A stretch of 64,000 nt of DNA from Symbiodinium natans (lineage: Eukaryota; Sar; Dinophyceae; Suessiales; Symbiodiniaceae), in NCBI GenBank assembly GCA_905221605.1, contig CAJNDS010002237.1, positions 396,001 through 460,000 of the forward strand, read 5' to 3'. The notes below the pieces were generated by a model. It searched no databases and was not told the origin of the DNA. It saw only the letters and a list, made by a program, of their open reading frames with translations. Position 1 is the stretch's first letter; every line of letters starts with the position of its first letter. The translations under genes and the position numbers were made by a program. Shown one piece after another: positions 55,073 to 64,000 of this stretch.

Positions 55073-55474
55073 TCATGAGTATGGAAGGAAGAGCTCTCCA
55101 AGTTCTTGAGTCTTGATGGACACACTGTTTGTAACCCGCCACATATGTGGCTGTTTCTGTCTACGCTGGCCTCCGATGATGTTGTCAGTTTCTTCAGTCT
55201 TTCGCATAAGAAATTGTCGACGAAAGCTTAAGTCATGCTTATCATAAGGACTGGTTGAAGTCCATAGATGACAATTGCCATCGCGGCACAGCCACCTCAC
55301 CACGGACGGCGCATTGGCGCAGAAATGTTCTGAAGAAATATCAGACCAAGTGTATTTCATCTTGAGTGTGTTCATCTGTGCCTCAACCGTGGGAAGTCCC
55401 AAAATCTGGTTGAATGATGTTGGAAAGGGCTTTGTGTCTGAAAATGCAAAAACAGAAGACTCTGGGCATATCAT
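55073..55474 (-). CDS. Candidate minus-strand ORF, 133 residues
   Basis: One uninterrupted minus frame of mixed, non-repetitive composition (PTSFNQILGLPTVEAQMNTL, HFCANAPSVVRWLCRDGNC, ending LGELFLPYS). No domain recognised. A plus frame (55275-55508) overlaps it, so only one is likely real. If real, it runs against the prevailing gene direction. Confidence 0.35.
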   Translation of the reverse strand: MICPESSVFAFSDTKPFPTSFNQILGLPTVEAQMNTLKMKYTWSDISSEHFCANAPSVVRWLCRDGNCHLWTSTSPYDKHDLSFRRQFLMRKTEETDNIIGGQRRQKQPHMWRVTNSVSIKTQELGELFLPYS

Positions 55475-55679
55475 ACTCCGAAGATGGACACAAATCGGAC
55501 ACGATTGAGCGCCGTACGACGCTTCGCGAGCAGACCGCAGCTACTGAAACAGAAGGCGGCTACGTCGGCTACGTCTCTGCGACCAGCTCAACTTCCGACC
55601 GGAATGAACGGTTAGAAGAACACTGCAAGTCGAATGGTGGCGTCCTTTACGAACTTGGCTTCGTGTCCTGAAGTTCATG

Positions 55680-56250
55680 CAGAGTTTTGTGACTGTTGTG
55701 ATTTGAGATCTGCACTACGCGCTGTGCAATTTCACTCTGCATTCCTCGGCTTTCTTCTGCTACTTGTAGCAGTACGGTAATGCATTCAAAAAAGTCCTTG
55801 CAGCAATTGGTCAATGGGCCGCGAACAGTCGAATTGTGCTAAAACTGAGGCTGGACCTCAGCACGACTGCTTGCAACTCCCGATACTGTCCGACATGCGC
55901 TGAAGCCACTATTCTGACCGATGCTGATGTGAGCTGACTCACAGGTTGTTCACGATGCCCAAACACGTTAGCCAGGCTTTACCATGGATACAACCGCAAC
56001 GGGTGCCGAGCCAAGGTGTTTATGATGCGTACTGGAGTATTCGTTTTATGCCTCGCTGAAGAAGCATTCGTCTCAAGTTTCTCGCAGAGTCTGCCGAGCG
56101 TCATAGGTTTATAGGTGTGAAGAGACGCGCGGATAACAGAATCCAATCAGAGAATCAGTGAAAACAGAGAGTAGAATCCCCCGAAAAACATCAAAAGCGA
56201 AAACAAAATCCCCAGATGAAAACCCATACCTTCAACACATTGCACAGCCA
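55680..56250. other. No exon called
   Basis: Unique-looking sequence without a convincing open frame on either strand. Confidence 0.4.
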
Positions 56251-56391
56251 TTTTCCTCGTGGAGCTCCAAATGCAAATAGGATCTAGCCGAAGCTCTATA
56301 AAGCCGTTTTGCAGTTGTACACCCTTGCATGTCCCCCACCGCGTGCCGAAAGCAGCCTGCACCGGAGCACCCGTCTTGTGCCTTGCAGGTG

Positions 56392-56604
56392 CCGACATGA
56401 CCTTGACAGTTTCGTCCAGTGCTAAGGGTTGGTTTTGTTTGGGTTTCCTGACGTTTCGTGATGGCCATGACAAGGAACTGCGACTACTACATGGGGCAGC
56501 ATCTTTCCTCGAACTACGTCATCAAGCGACTTGCTTCGATGGGAGCGTTAGCAATCAAGATGGTGTTGTTGCAGGCATGCCGCGGCATGCCAATCGCCCT
56601 TTAA
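56392..56604 (+). CDS. Candidate terminal exon(s), unidentified
   Basis: Two overlapping plus frames. One (56390-56455, ADMTLTVSSSAKGWFCLGF) follows CTTGCAG. The other (ATG 56461, stop 56602-56604) gives 47 residues: MAMTRNCDYYMGQHLSSNYV, IKRLASMGALAIKMVLLQAC, RGMPIAL. The second is strongly helical and protein-like. An intron between them is possible, but I could not fix its limits. Confidence 0.4.
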
Positions 56605-56709
56605 AATAGGTACGATTTCTACAACTTCGGCACCCATTCGGCCACCCTGACTTGTTCAGCTCGGAGCCAGGGACCAGATGACCAGATCGCACCTCTTTGA
56701 GTCTTGCAG

Positions 56710-56905
56710 GTTACCCTGGGCGATGGGTCTGTGGACTACCAAATGTCGCGAGAATCCCAACCTTCAAAAAGGGAAGAGACGCAAAACAGGTACCCCGCTC
56801 TCCACATGCGTCTTTGGCTCTTAGGTTTGGTAACTTCGGCGCATCTGCAACCCACTGCGCGTGCCTTGCTGGAACGCCCGGAGCCCTGTCTGGCGAGGAA
56901 GGGAG
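56710..56905 (+). CDS. Candidate two-exon piece, unidentified
   Basis: Exon 56710-56789 follows CTTGCAG (VTLGDGSVDYQMSRESQPSK, then REETQN plus 2 bases) and ends at donor GTACCCC. A 35-bp intron ends CTTAG, and 56825 onward restores an Arg codon and continues FGNFGASATHCACLAGTPGA to the G-rich tract near 56905. Reading through without splicing is also open, so the intron is uncertain. No domain recognised. Confidence 0.4.
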
Positions 56906-57473
56906 GGGGGGGGGGCGCCGGGGGCGGGGGGGGGGGGGCGGGGCCTTCTTTGAGATCGAATCGACCTCGAAGCAAGTCGATAGTTTTTAAGTGATCGGTG
57001 TAGAGTCTGTTGATCAACAAACCGAGGAGGGGCAAAGCAAGCATTTTTTGTCATTTTTTGGGAGAGTCTTTGTGTTTAAGTCAGACTCCCTCCTTCCCCT
57101 TCTTCGCTGCGTGAGAGGCTGCGTTGTGACGCCGGCGGATCCTCTGGAAGCATCTTGGGAAACCTCGAAGTTTCTGGCCGCCCGGCAACTCATTTCAGTT
57201 TTGCCTCCCACGTTCTTGCTGCCTCTGCTGCCTCTGCATCTGTGCAACGGTCTATTTCGCTCTCACTTTGGTATCCCGCTCCGCTCTGTGCGAAAGTATG
57301 TTATCTGGAGATTCTCCGGAGAGGTTCAGTCAAAGCTCTATCTCTCGCTCTCTGCGTCTTTTCTCGTGTTTGTGTGTACTCCCAGGCTACGTATCCGTTT
57401 TGAGCCGGGTGCCTCAGCAGATCCGTTTGTCCTCTGATTCTTGATGAGACACTTGGCGTTGTTTTGGTTGCAG

Positions 57474-57718
57474 ACCGCAACACTCTGTTGTTTCCATTCC
57501 GCTCCTTCCACCTCGGAGGCTACTCGAGAGTCGGCACAGCACCACCTGTTCCAGACCTCTCAGCACTTGGTGCACCTCTTCTTGCACAAAGCTTTTCAAG
57601 GCGGCCAGCCCGTGTGCGCATGTCAGTGTCAGAGTATGCGAGAGCTCAGGCTGAAAAAGGCTTAAGAAGGCGGCTTAACTCGGAGCGCCTTATCGGCCAA
57701 GCCTGTGCATTTCTTTGA
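57474..57718 (+). CDS. Candidate terminal exon, unidentified
   Basis: After GGTTGCAG the frame reads RNTLLFPFRSFHLGGYSRVG, then APPVPDLSALGAPLLAQSF, ending in a basic helix (EYARAQAEKGLRRRLNSERL) and a TGA at 57716-57718. Upstream, 57128-57200 (TPADPLEASWETSKFLAAR) may be the preceding exon. No domain recognised. Confidence 0.45.
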
Positions 57719-57852
57719 GGCCGGAGGCCCTGTCGATTGCTTCGAGTCTTGTCCGCGTCCCAGAAAGGGGGAGAGGGGGAGAGGGGGAGAGGGGGAGGGG
57801 AAGTGAGGGCTGCCAAGGAGGGGAAGACTTGCCAACTTGCCAACTTGCCAAA

Positions 57853-58330
57853 ATGGCGCGCGGAGGCCACTCCGGGACCTTTTCTGCTTGCACGGAGCCG
57901 GGGACCCGGACCCCGAGAGAGTGAGAGCTCTTCCTTTTTCCCCCTTTTTTTATATGCGCCTCTTTTTCTTTCTCCGAGGCGCCGCGCGCTCGGCTCCGTC
58001 GCCGTCGGCGCGGCCCTCCGTTTGGACGGGCTCGGCGCCGCCGCTCCCGGGAGCGGTCCGAGCCGACTCCCCGCTCCTCGGCGAGCTCGGCGAGCTGACT
58101 TCTGACTTCTCCTTCTTCTTTTATGTGACTTCTTCTTCTTTACTTTTATATGTTACTTCCTCTTATTCACCTTCAAAATTTAGAGAAGAAGGAAGGCGCA
58201 GCGACCCCTCCCTGAGGCCGCTTGCTGCCGATCCCGTTCATTCCGGCTCCGCGCTGCTTCCGCGAAGCCTCTCCTGCGGCCTCCTGAGCTCTTCATCACT
58301 TGGGGAGGGGGGGGGCTGCTCACCGAGACT
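57853..58330 (+). CDS. Candidate exons, unidentified
   Basis: ATG at 57853 (MARGGHSGTFSACTEPGTRT) after three tandem CTTGCCAA words, then GC-rich blocks at 57975-58110 and 58185-58300 (GRRSDPSLRPLAADPVHSGS). The frames between blocks are unresolved; CT-rich intron-like tracts separate them. Confidence 0.3.
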
Positions 58331-58441
58331 CACCGGCTCACCGACAGTGCGCGTCTCTCTCTTGGAAAGCCAAGACACAAAAGCAGGCATCAGAGGGTCA
58401 CAGAACAAAGCGCCGCAAAAGTATGTCTATGCCGAGTATAC

Positions 58442-58630
58442 TTAGTACGTACCAGTACTGAGTGGATGCTCTTGAAGCCCAAGAGACTCCAACGATGTAA
58501 GACTCCCTTCATGCCGAGTGTTGTCATCTTGTGGTTGTTGAGGCCTCGACACTTCACCTTCGGTGCCAACTTGCACGTCCTTGGGGGCAACGCTGCTGGT
58601 GCATAGCGCCCTGTGTGCCCGCGCTGCCAT
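58442..58630 (-). CDS. Candidate minus-strand ORF, 62 residues
   Basis: A minus frame (VAPKDVQVGTEGEVSRPQQP, then QDDNTRHEGSLTSLESLGL) with hydrophilic, non-repetitive composition. No domain recognised; orientation unsupported by neighbours. Confidence 0.25.
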   Translation of the reverse strand: MAARAHRALCTSSVAPKDVQVGTEGEVSRPQQPQDDNTRHEGSLTSLESLGLQEHPLSTGTY

Positions 58631-58829
58631 GTTAGTGGTTCACTGGTGCACAGTTTTCCTGAGTTTTGCCCATCACTAGATCTTCTTGACGTCGCCTCAT
58701 CCCCGCATCAGCCGCCCAGGGCCCCAAAGAAACCTTCACGCATTCACTCTTTCAGATACGTAAAGCCAGAAGTTTGCCAATGTCATTCAGATCCGATAAC
58801 ACCACACACGAGGTGCTGAACTGGCATTG

Positions 58830-59740
58830 CTTGCGTGCAGCATCGTGTGCTCAGGCAAGGAATCGAGGTAGATGGAGTTGGGAAAATTCAGAAGGGTTAA
58901 GTTGGTCATAGGAGGAAAGTAGAACCTCATCTGAATTCTCTGCTCGCAGATCTTGAGACTGAATATGCTTCCTATGCTGTTTCATCATGCTGAAGTGTGA
59001 GAGGCTTCTTGGCTTTCGCAGCGGATCTCTCCCAGCGCGGTCCTGAGAAGCCCTAAGACCCCCCCCCCCCGAAAGAAAAATGAAGCGCGTCGAGAGGGAG
59101 GTTCGTCCCCGATTCTCCTCTCAACACTTCAAGACTTCAAAAGTCTTAGTCTCCCAGCCTCCTCCTCTCCCCCTTCGCTCTTCTGGTTCTATTTCGAGAG
59201 GAGAGAGGAGCGAGGAGAGAGGGAGAGGGAGGAAGGGAGAGAAGGGAGAGAACAGCAATGTGTGCGTTCTTTCAGTTCTTGCTGCCTCTCTGACTCCGAT
59301 TCTGAGAGGCCCGGGTTTTTGATGCCTTCGCGAAGCTCCGCCTAAGCAGGCGGGGGCAGAGCGAGGAAAGGGCAGGGCTTAAGATGAGAGACTGTTCTGA
59401 AAATTCTGAAAATGAACAGAAGAGCTGAAGGTCTCTCTATGTCCTATGTGCCTCTCTAATTCTTTCGGTTTTTCGGGGGTTTTTCGGTTGGAGGCTTCTT
59501 CGCAGCAGCCCTCGGCTTCTCGAAGCTGGGAGCCTTTTTGCCCTTACGGGGGACGCCTGGCAGACGAAGCAGAACTGATTGGAACTGATATTGATCGCGA
59601 TCTTGAGCAATTAAAATGGGTCTAGCAAGTCATTTACTAGCTGATTGATAGCAATCTGAGAGCAGACTTTTCTTTCGGAGAAATTAAAAACAAAGGGTGA
59701 GTTTGGAGGTTCTCTCAACTCTTCTGTGGCTTAGCTGCTG
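58830..59740. other. Mostly intron- or intergenic-like; no exon called
   Basis: Contains a C-run (59060-59070), GA-rich tracts (59200-59250) and several short open frames. I see nothing I can support as coding. Confidence 0.4.
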
Positions 59741-59944
59741 AGCTCCCCCCCATGCACGAATCCTTGCATCATTCTACACATTCTACACCACCACAATCCA
59801 CCACACCCCCCCCCGAGGATAGCCCGTTCTGGCCTTTCATCGCCAGCGCTTGGCCACCATCGCCTGAGTTTTTCCGTTCTTGCTTTGGACTCCCTGCAGT
59901 GCTGGACCCAGCTTTCCCAGGTTCGCTGAGGACTCGCCGGATTT

Positions 59945-60637
59945 GTGTTTGTTGAAGTTCGTTTTGGTTCGCTCAGTTTGGACTCATCGCTTGCACCACA
60001 AGCATCCGCGCATCCGGGAGCGGCTGCTGCGGTGCCAGGCGCTACAATCAGACGCTTGGAACGGTCTTCTGGACCCGCCACGTCACAGGGAGAGACGGAG
60101 AGCACTTTCGTCTGTGTGACAGGTTTCACGCATTTTGAGACATCCTTGCCGTCGCATGGATTGGCTCGGACCTTTTCCTCGCAGTCCGCACAAAGTGATG
60201 GAGAGACGCAGTCTGCTCAGGCACGTCTGGGATCATCACTTCTTGTTCCGGGCAACATGGAAGCGGGCACATTCTCGTTACCCAAAAGTTACTTCAGGCC
60301 TGGCACTTCAGCACACTGCATGCACACCGCGCGCACACTGGCAGCACACCGGCATACACCGGCCCTTGTTGAAGGTGTGGTGCTACCATATCTGCTCTTG
60401 CCTGTTACTTACTTCCAAATCCGCTTTGTTTCGAAAGGCCCGAGTCACTTTGTCTGCCCAGGCCCTGTCGAACGCGGGCCCGCCGCCTGCTGCCAGAAGC
60501 CCTGCAAGGCGTCTGGCAGAGGGCGCTTTTTTTTATCTCGACTGTGCGTGCGTGGGGACGCAACGTGGCAACATGTCGCAGGCTTGGTATCGCAGCTGCA
60601 GCTCCTGTGGGCAGCTCGTGGACAGCTCTTGGTTTGA
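59945..60637 (+). CDS. Candidate ORF, 230 residues, with duplicated segment
   Basis: A long plus frame with protein-like composition over the first 120 residues (ATIRRLERSSGPATSQGETE, STFVCVTGFTHFETSLPSHG, LVPGNMEAGTFSLPKSYF). The segment encoding FVCVTGFTHFETSLPSHG recurs in diverged form at 61040-61160. A different frame is open from 60135 to 60806 and contains MSQAWYRSCSSCGQLVDSSW near 60571, a possible Cys-pair zinc motif. Real exon limits are unknown. Confidence 0.35.
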   Translation: MFVEVRFGSLSLDSSLAPQASAHPGAAAAVPGATIRRLERSSGPATSQGETESTFVCVTGFTHFETSLPSHGLARTFSSQSAQSDGETQSAQARLGSSLLVPGNMEAGTFSLPKSYFRPGTSAHCMHTARTLAAHRHTPALVEGVVLPYLLLPVTYFQIRFVSKGPSHFVCPGPVERGPAACCQKPCKASGRGRFFLSRLCVRGDATWQHVAGLVSQLQLLWAARGQLLV

Positions 60638-61039
60638 GACTGCCTCGCTGCACTGGCTTGCGGCCCAGGGCGTTGCCAACCTTGGTTTGCCCCTTTCTCC
60701 GCAGTCAAAGACTTGCTCGGGTAGCTCGACCCTTGCGCCGCTCCCTCAGCAAGATTACGTATTCTTTGTTGCTGCAGTGATGTTCAGTTGCGAGCAGAAG
60801 AGCTAGTTCAGTTAGTTGAGGTGTGGCATTTCCTGCCTGGCAGCCCTTATGTCAGCTCTAGATTCCCTGCATCTTGGGCACGCAGCTGAGATGGCAGCTT
60901 GCAGGTCGCGCTCGTGCTCGCTTGTGCAGGGACATGCCTCGCCGCACCTGAGGCTCCCGACTTTGCCGCAAAGCTTCGCAAGGCTAGAAGCAATGGCGTC
61001 CGTGCCAGGCTGACCGTAGCCAAGTGCTAATCGTCCCCC

Positions 61040-61160
61040 GCTTTCGGCCGTCAAATAAGACGCTTGGAGCCGCCTTCAGGGAGAGGGAGTAGCTTCGTCT
61101 TTGTGACAGGCTTCACCCACTTGGAGACATCCTTGCCGTCGCATGGAATGGCTCGGACCG
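61040..61160 (+). repeat. Diverged duplicate of 60035-60165
   Basis: Shares words AGACGCTTGGA, CTTCGTCT..TGTGACAGG, GAGACATCCTTGCCGTCGCA and ATGGCTCGGACC with 60045-60165 in the same order and orientation. The frame that encodes VTGFTHFETSLPSHG in the first copy is kept here as VTGFTHLETSLPSHGMART, although stops lie nearby. Confidence 0.7.
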
Positions 61161-61396
61161 GATCCTTCCCAGTCCTCTGTGGGACCGCGCGGCAGCTCAG
61201 CTATTTTTAGTCTGGGAAGCACATGACGTCATGACGTCACCGATGAGGCTCTATGGCTTTATGGGACACTTTGATGATCTCTGACGTAGAGAGCGATCCT
61301 AGGATTGGACTCGTGCCATCCGTCCCTGACTTTGCACATCCTGGTGCTCTGCCGCTCCTTCAGAGCCTTTCTTGAGTTGGCAGGGATCTCAGGGTC

Positions 61397-61744
61397 TTAG
61401 AGGGGAGAGAAATGTTTTGGCAATTTGCAGTTCACCCGACGCGAGAGGCTTTCCACCCGTTGCCTGTCAATCATTGCAGCCGCTCGGTGAAGGGAATTGT
61501 TGCCGTGCCTTTGCCTAGACAGCAGAGAAGAATGCTCTGCAAAGAAAAGCATGTTCATCGCGTCCATATCTTCAAAGTTCTGGTTTCTTGACTGAGTCTT
61601 GACTCCTCCATGTTCGTCCGTTCGCCTGGCCAGCTTGATTTGGCGTTGCCTGTCTGTGCCTAAGACCTTGCGAGAGCACGAGAGCAGAAGCTCAGACTGC
61701 GAACAGAGAGGTCTCGCAACATGCGCATCTTGATGCTTTACCAC
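61397..61744 (-). CDS. Candidate minus-strand ORF with ankyrin-like segment
   Basis: 115 residues, non-repetitive. RQRHGNNSLHRAAAMIDRQR resembles the G-x-T/S-x-LH-x-AA core of one ankyrin repeat, with an acidic-polar stretch before it (QNFEDMDAMNMLFFAEHSSL). A single repeat by eye is weak evidence. Orientation is opposite to most of the window. Confidence 0.35.
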   Translation of the reverse strand: MVKHQDAHVARPLCSQSELLLSCSRKVLGTDRQRQIKLARRTDEHGGVKTQSRNQNFEDMDAMNMLFFAEHSSLLSRQRHGNNSLHRAAAMIDRQRVESLSRRVNCKLPKHFSPL

Positions 61745-62399
61745 TTGCCCGCAACCTGCTTCGACCTGGGCCTGCAGCTCAAGCTCAAGTGCTGCTCAAG
61801 CAGCTCAAGTGCTCAGCTCAAGTGCTCCCAGCTGAGAAGCTTTCAGCCGCGAGGCCGTCGGCACCACTCCCAGGCTGTGGCCGACTCGGTGTGTCCCTCC
61901 CTGCCGATGCCTCAGAAACGGCCCGAAACGGCGAGAAAAGGGAAACATAAGGGAACAGAAAGACACATGAAGACACAAAAAGAAACTCAAGAGGCCTTTT
62001 TTCTGTAAGAGCATGCGAAAGCAGCTCTCGCGAGAGGTCGCTGGGCACGCGCACCTGGGCTTGATGCCTTCTTTGCGAAGCCTTGCGTGCCTGGACGCTG
62101 CAACTCCTGTGCCTGACCCTTAGCTTCCATGCGCCACGGCTGTTGGCATCTTTCCCGCATCTGTAGATGTGGTGCTAAGCAACATACACTTCTACATATT
62201 TACACAGATGCATGATTCATAGATTACAAAAACATATACATGTGTGTATATATATATGGTACCCCCCCCCCCAGTGACCTACCCTTTTTCGCCTTGTCTC
62301 AAGTCACCCAGCTGCACTGCAAGCAAACTCGGTGTGCAATATAGCGTATTTCCTAGGGCGTAGACTAAAATACAATTAAAATCGCATACACGGGACAGT

Positions 62400-62690
62400 A
62401 GAAAAACCAAAAACACCAAAACCAAAAAACCAAAAAACCAAAACCAAAAAAAAACAAAAAAAAACAAAACCAAAAAAACCAAAAAAACCAAAACCAAAAA
62501 AACCAAAAATACCAAAAAAACCAATTTTCCGGGACTCTCAGGAAATCCCTATGAGGCTTCTCCAAGAGTCCCGGAAAATTGTTTTTTTGGGTATTTTTGG
62601 TTTTTTTGGTTTTGGTTTTTTTGTTTTTTTTGGTTTTGGTATTTTTGGTTTTTTGGTTTTGGTATTTTGGCTTCTTGGTTCGCCTTCACG
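62400..62690. repeat. Long inverted repeat (hairpin) with (ACCAAAA)n arms
   Basis: The core stem is perfect: CAATTTTCCGGGACTCT at 62522-62538 pairs with its reverse complement at 62565-62581 around a 26-nt loop. The stem extends outward through AAACCAAAA-type repeats on the left and their complement, GGTTTTTT-type repeats, on the right, for roughly 100 or more bases each side. It could be a MITE-like element or a recombination product. I see no target duplication. Confidence 0.9.
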
Positions 62691-62719
62691 GTCACGAGGC
62701 AACAACTACGCATTTTTAA

Positions 62720-64000
62720 GTGTGCTTATGCTAATTGTGCTTTTCAGAAATAGTATACAAGTGGTCTTTCTAGTGCTTCAGAACTATTTGTTTCGTTATT
62801 ATGTAAGTAGAGCCGCTAGTGTTTAATTAGCGCATCTTTTGGTTGTACTCAAGTGTAGTAGACCTTATTCAGCCATTACTTGGTGCTCTGGTAGCTCAAT
62901 TCGCATGGATAATATTTGCCTGGTACATGCGTTTAACTATCTAGAAGCAGCATTTGCAATACTTGTCTTGAGAAAAAGCATTTATTGCTTAGAATTGTTT
63001 GCTTAAAAAGTGACTCCTACTCGTCCAGGAATACCCCAAAACCCTAGAATCCAAACTTTACCATAGATTCTCCTGAAAAGCTTGCGCTTTTGGATGTTTT
63101 TATGTATTTGTGAATTTGCTTGTGTATGGCCTTCACTAAGTACTTTTCTAGGATTCTTGTGCATTTTTTAAGCCTGATTGTGCAAGTTGCGTTTTTCAGG
63201 CATAGTATATATGTGGTCTTTATTGAATACTTCAGACATCTTTGTTTCATCGTTATGTAAGTAGAACCGCTTCTATTTCCATTATTGTGCATTTTTAAGC
63301 TTGCTCATGCAAATTGTGCTTTTCAGACATAGTATATAAGTGGTCTTTAGTGAATACTTCAGCAATCTTTGTCTCATGGTTATGTAGGTAGAACCGTTTC
63401 CATTTCCGCAAGTGTTTATTTCGTATTTGGTTAAGTATGGTCCTTTAAATAGTATTCACTTGAGTCAAATTGGGCTATTTGCTTAAGAATTCCTCTAGTA
63501 GTTAAATTCGCATAGAATGAATACTTCAAAAAAATTGTTTCATGAATATGTAAACATAAGGTGTTTCATTTGGCTTTGCAGATAGTACGTCAATAATACT
63601 TTGCCTGGTATAAACACAACTGTTTCAATGCATTAGTTGCTCAACAAAGCACTATTTGCCCTTTAAACCACACTTTGCCATATGTTGGTTGAATATGGTG
63701 CTTCTTTCGTATTTTGGTTGAGTATGGTCCTTTAAATGGTATTCACTTGAGTCAAATTGGGCTATTTGCTTAATAATTGCTCTAGTAGCTAAATTCGCAT
63801 AAAATGATTTTTTCAAAAATAAAAACGATTCATAAATATGTAAACATAAGGTATTTCAGTGGACTTTTCAGAGAGCATACTTTGCCTAGTACAAACACAA
63901 TTGTATAAATACCGTATTTGCACTTTAAACGCACACTTTGCCATTTTTTGGTTGAGAATGGTGTTTATTTCGTATCTTGGTTGAGTATGCTCCTTTAAAT
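62720..64000. repeat. AT-rich dispersed repeats
   Basis: Two word families recur. Family 1, TTGTGCTTTTCAGAMATAGTAT (M = A/C) followed by GTGGTCTTT and TTATGTAAGTAGARCCG, is at about 62735, 63185 and 63300. Family 2, TATGGTCCTTTAAATRGTATTCACTTGAGTCAAATTGGGC with R = A/G, is at about 63435 and 63720 and begins again at 63960. No exon seen; the window ends within the repeats. Confidence 0.8.

Noticed and set aside
62885-62960. tRNA-like words (GGTAGCTCAATTCGCATGG)
   Set aside because: No cloverleaf can be drawn, and related words recur at 63495 and 63785 as part of a dispersed repeat.

Overview
The window looks like nuclear DNA of an alveolate protist, most likely a dinoflagellate. Three things point there: an LTR retrotransposon whose Gag carries CCCH zinc fingers; an 18-nt stretch in each LTR that nearly matches the 3' half of the dinoflagellate spliced leader; and same-strand, multi-exon gene pieces that use GC-AG as well as GT-AG introns. 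A chromerid alga is the main alternative. Nothing here looks bacterial, and I found no rRNA, tRNA or CRISPR array.

Layout. 1-5.8 kb: a purine-rich segmental repeat in four copies, two of them about 4.2 kb apart and nearly identical, interrupted by a 100-base assembly gap. 5.8-11.0 kb: back-to-back arrays of hairpin-forming repeats (101-bp units, 31-bp units, then 3.6 kb of a TTAAAACTA-type repeat in both orientations). 11.4-22.7 kb: an AT-rich ATACAA-type array split by a 10,075-bp LTR retrotransposon (11914-21988) with 295-bp LTRs differing at one base and a 4-bp AATT target duplication. 22.7-26 kb: gene-poor sequence with poly-G tracts and a short interspersed repeat. 26-50 kb and 54.5-61 kb: gene territory, almost all on the plus strand, with short exons separated by CT-rich introns. 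It is interrupted by 2 kb of alternating CG/TG sequence (36.8-38.7 kb) and by a 4-kb satellite block (50.2-54.5 kb). 61-64 kb: a long hairpin and AT-rich dispersed repeats.

The retrotransposon is the most interesting object. It encodes a CCCH-finger Gag, a retropepsin-like domain with an unusual active-site motif, the end of a Ty3/gypsy-type reverse transcriptase, and RNase H. The RT catalytic palm and the integrase are not recognisable. Where integrase should be, it carries a Lys/Gly-rich segment, a membrane helix, a SWIM-type zinc finger and a phospholipase-D-family HKD nuclease domain split by a frameshift. Near-identical LTRs imply very recent movement, so it was probably mobilised in trans.

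Host genes: I could not name any. Two plus-strand loci (33.9-35.9 kb and 42.7-43.5 kb) have exons whose splice phases agree across consecutive introns, so I believe they are real. One ORF at 40.9-41.3 kb ends in a PH-domain-like segment. Other exon calls rest on uninterrupted, non-repetitive translation and nearby splice signals, and are given low confidence.
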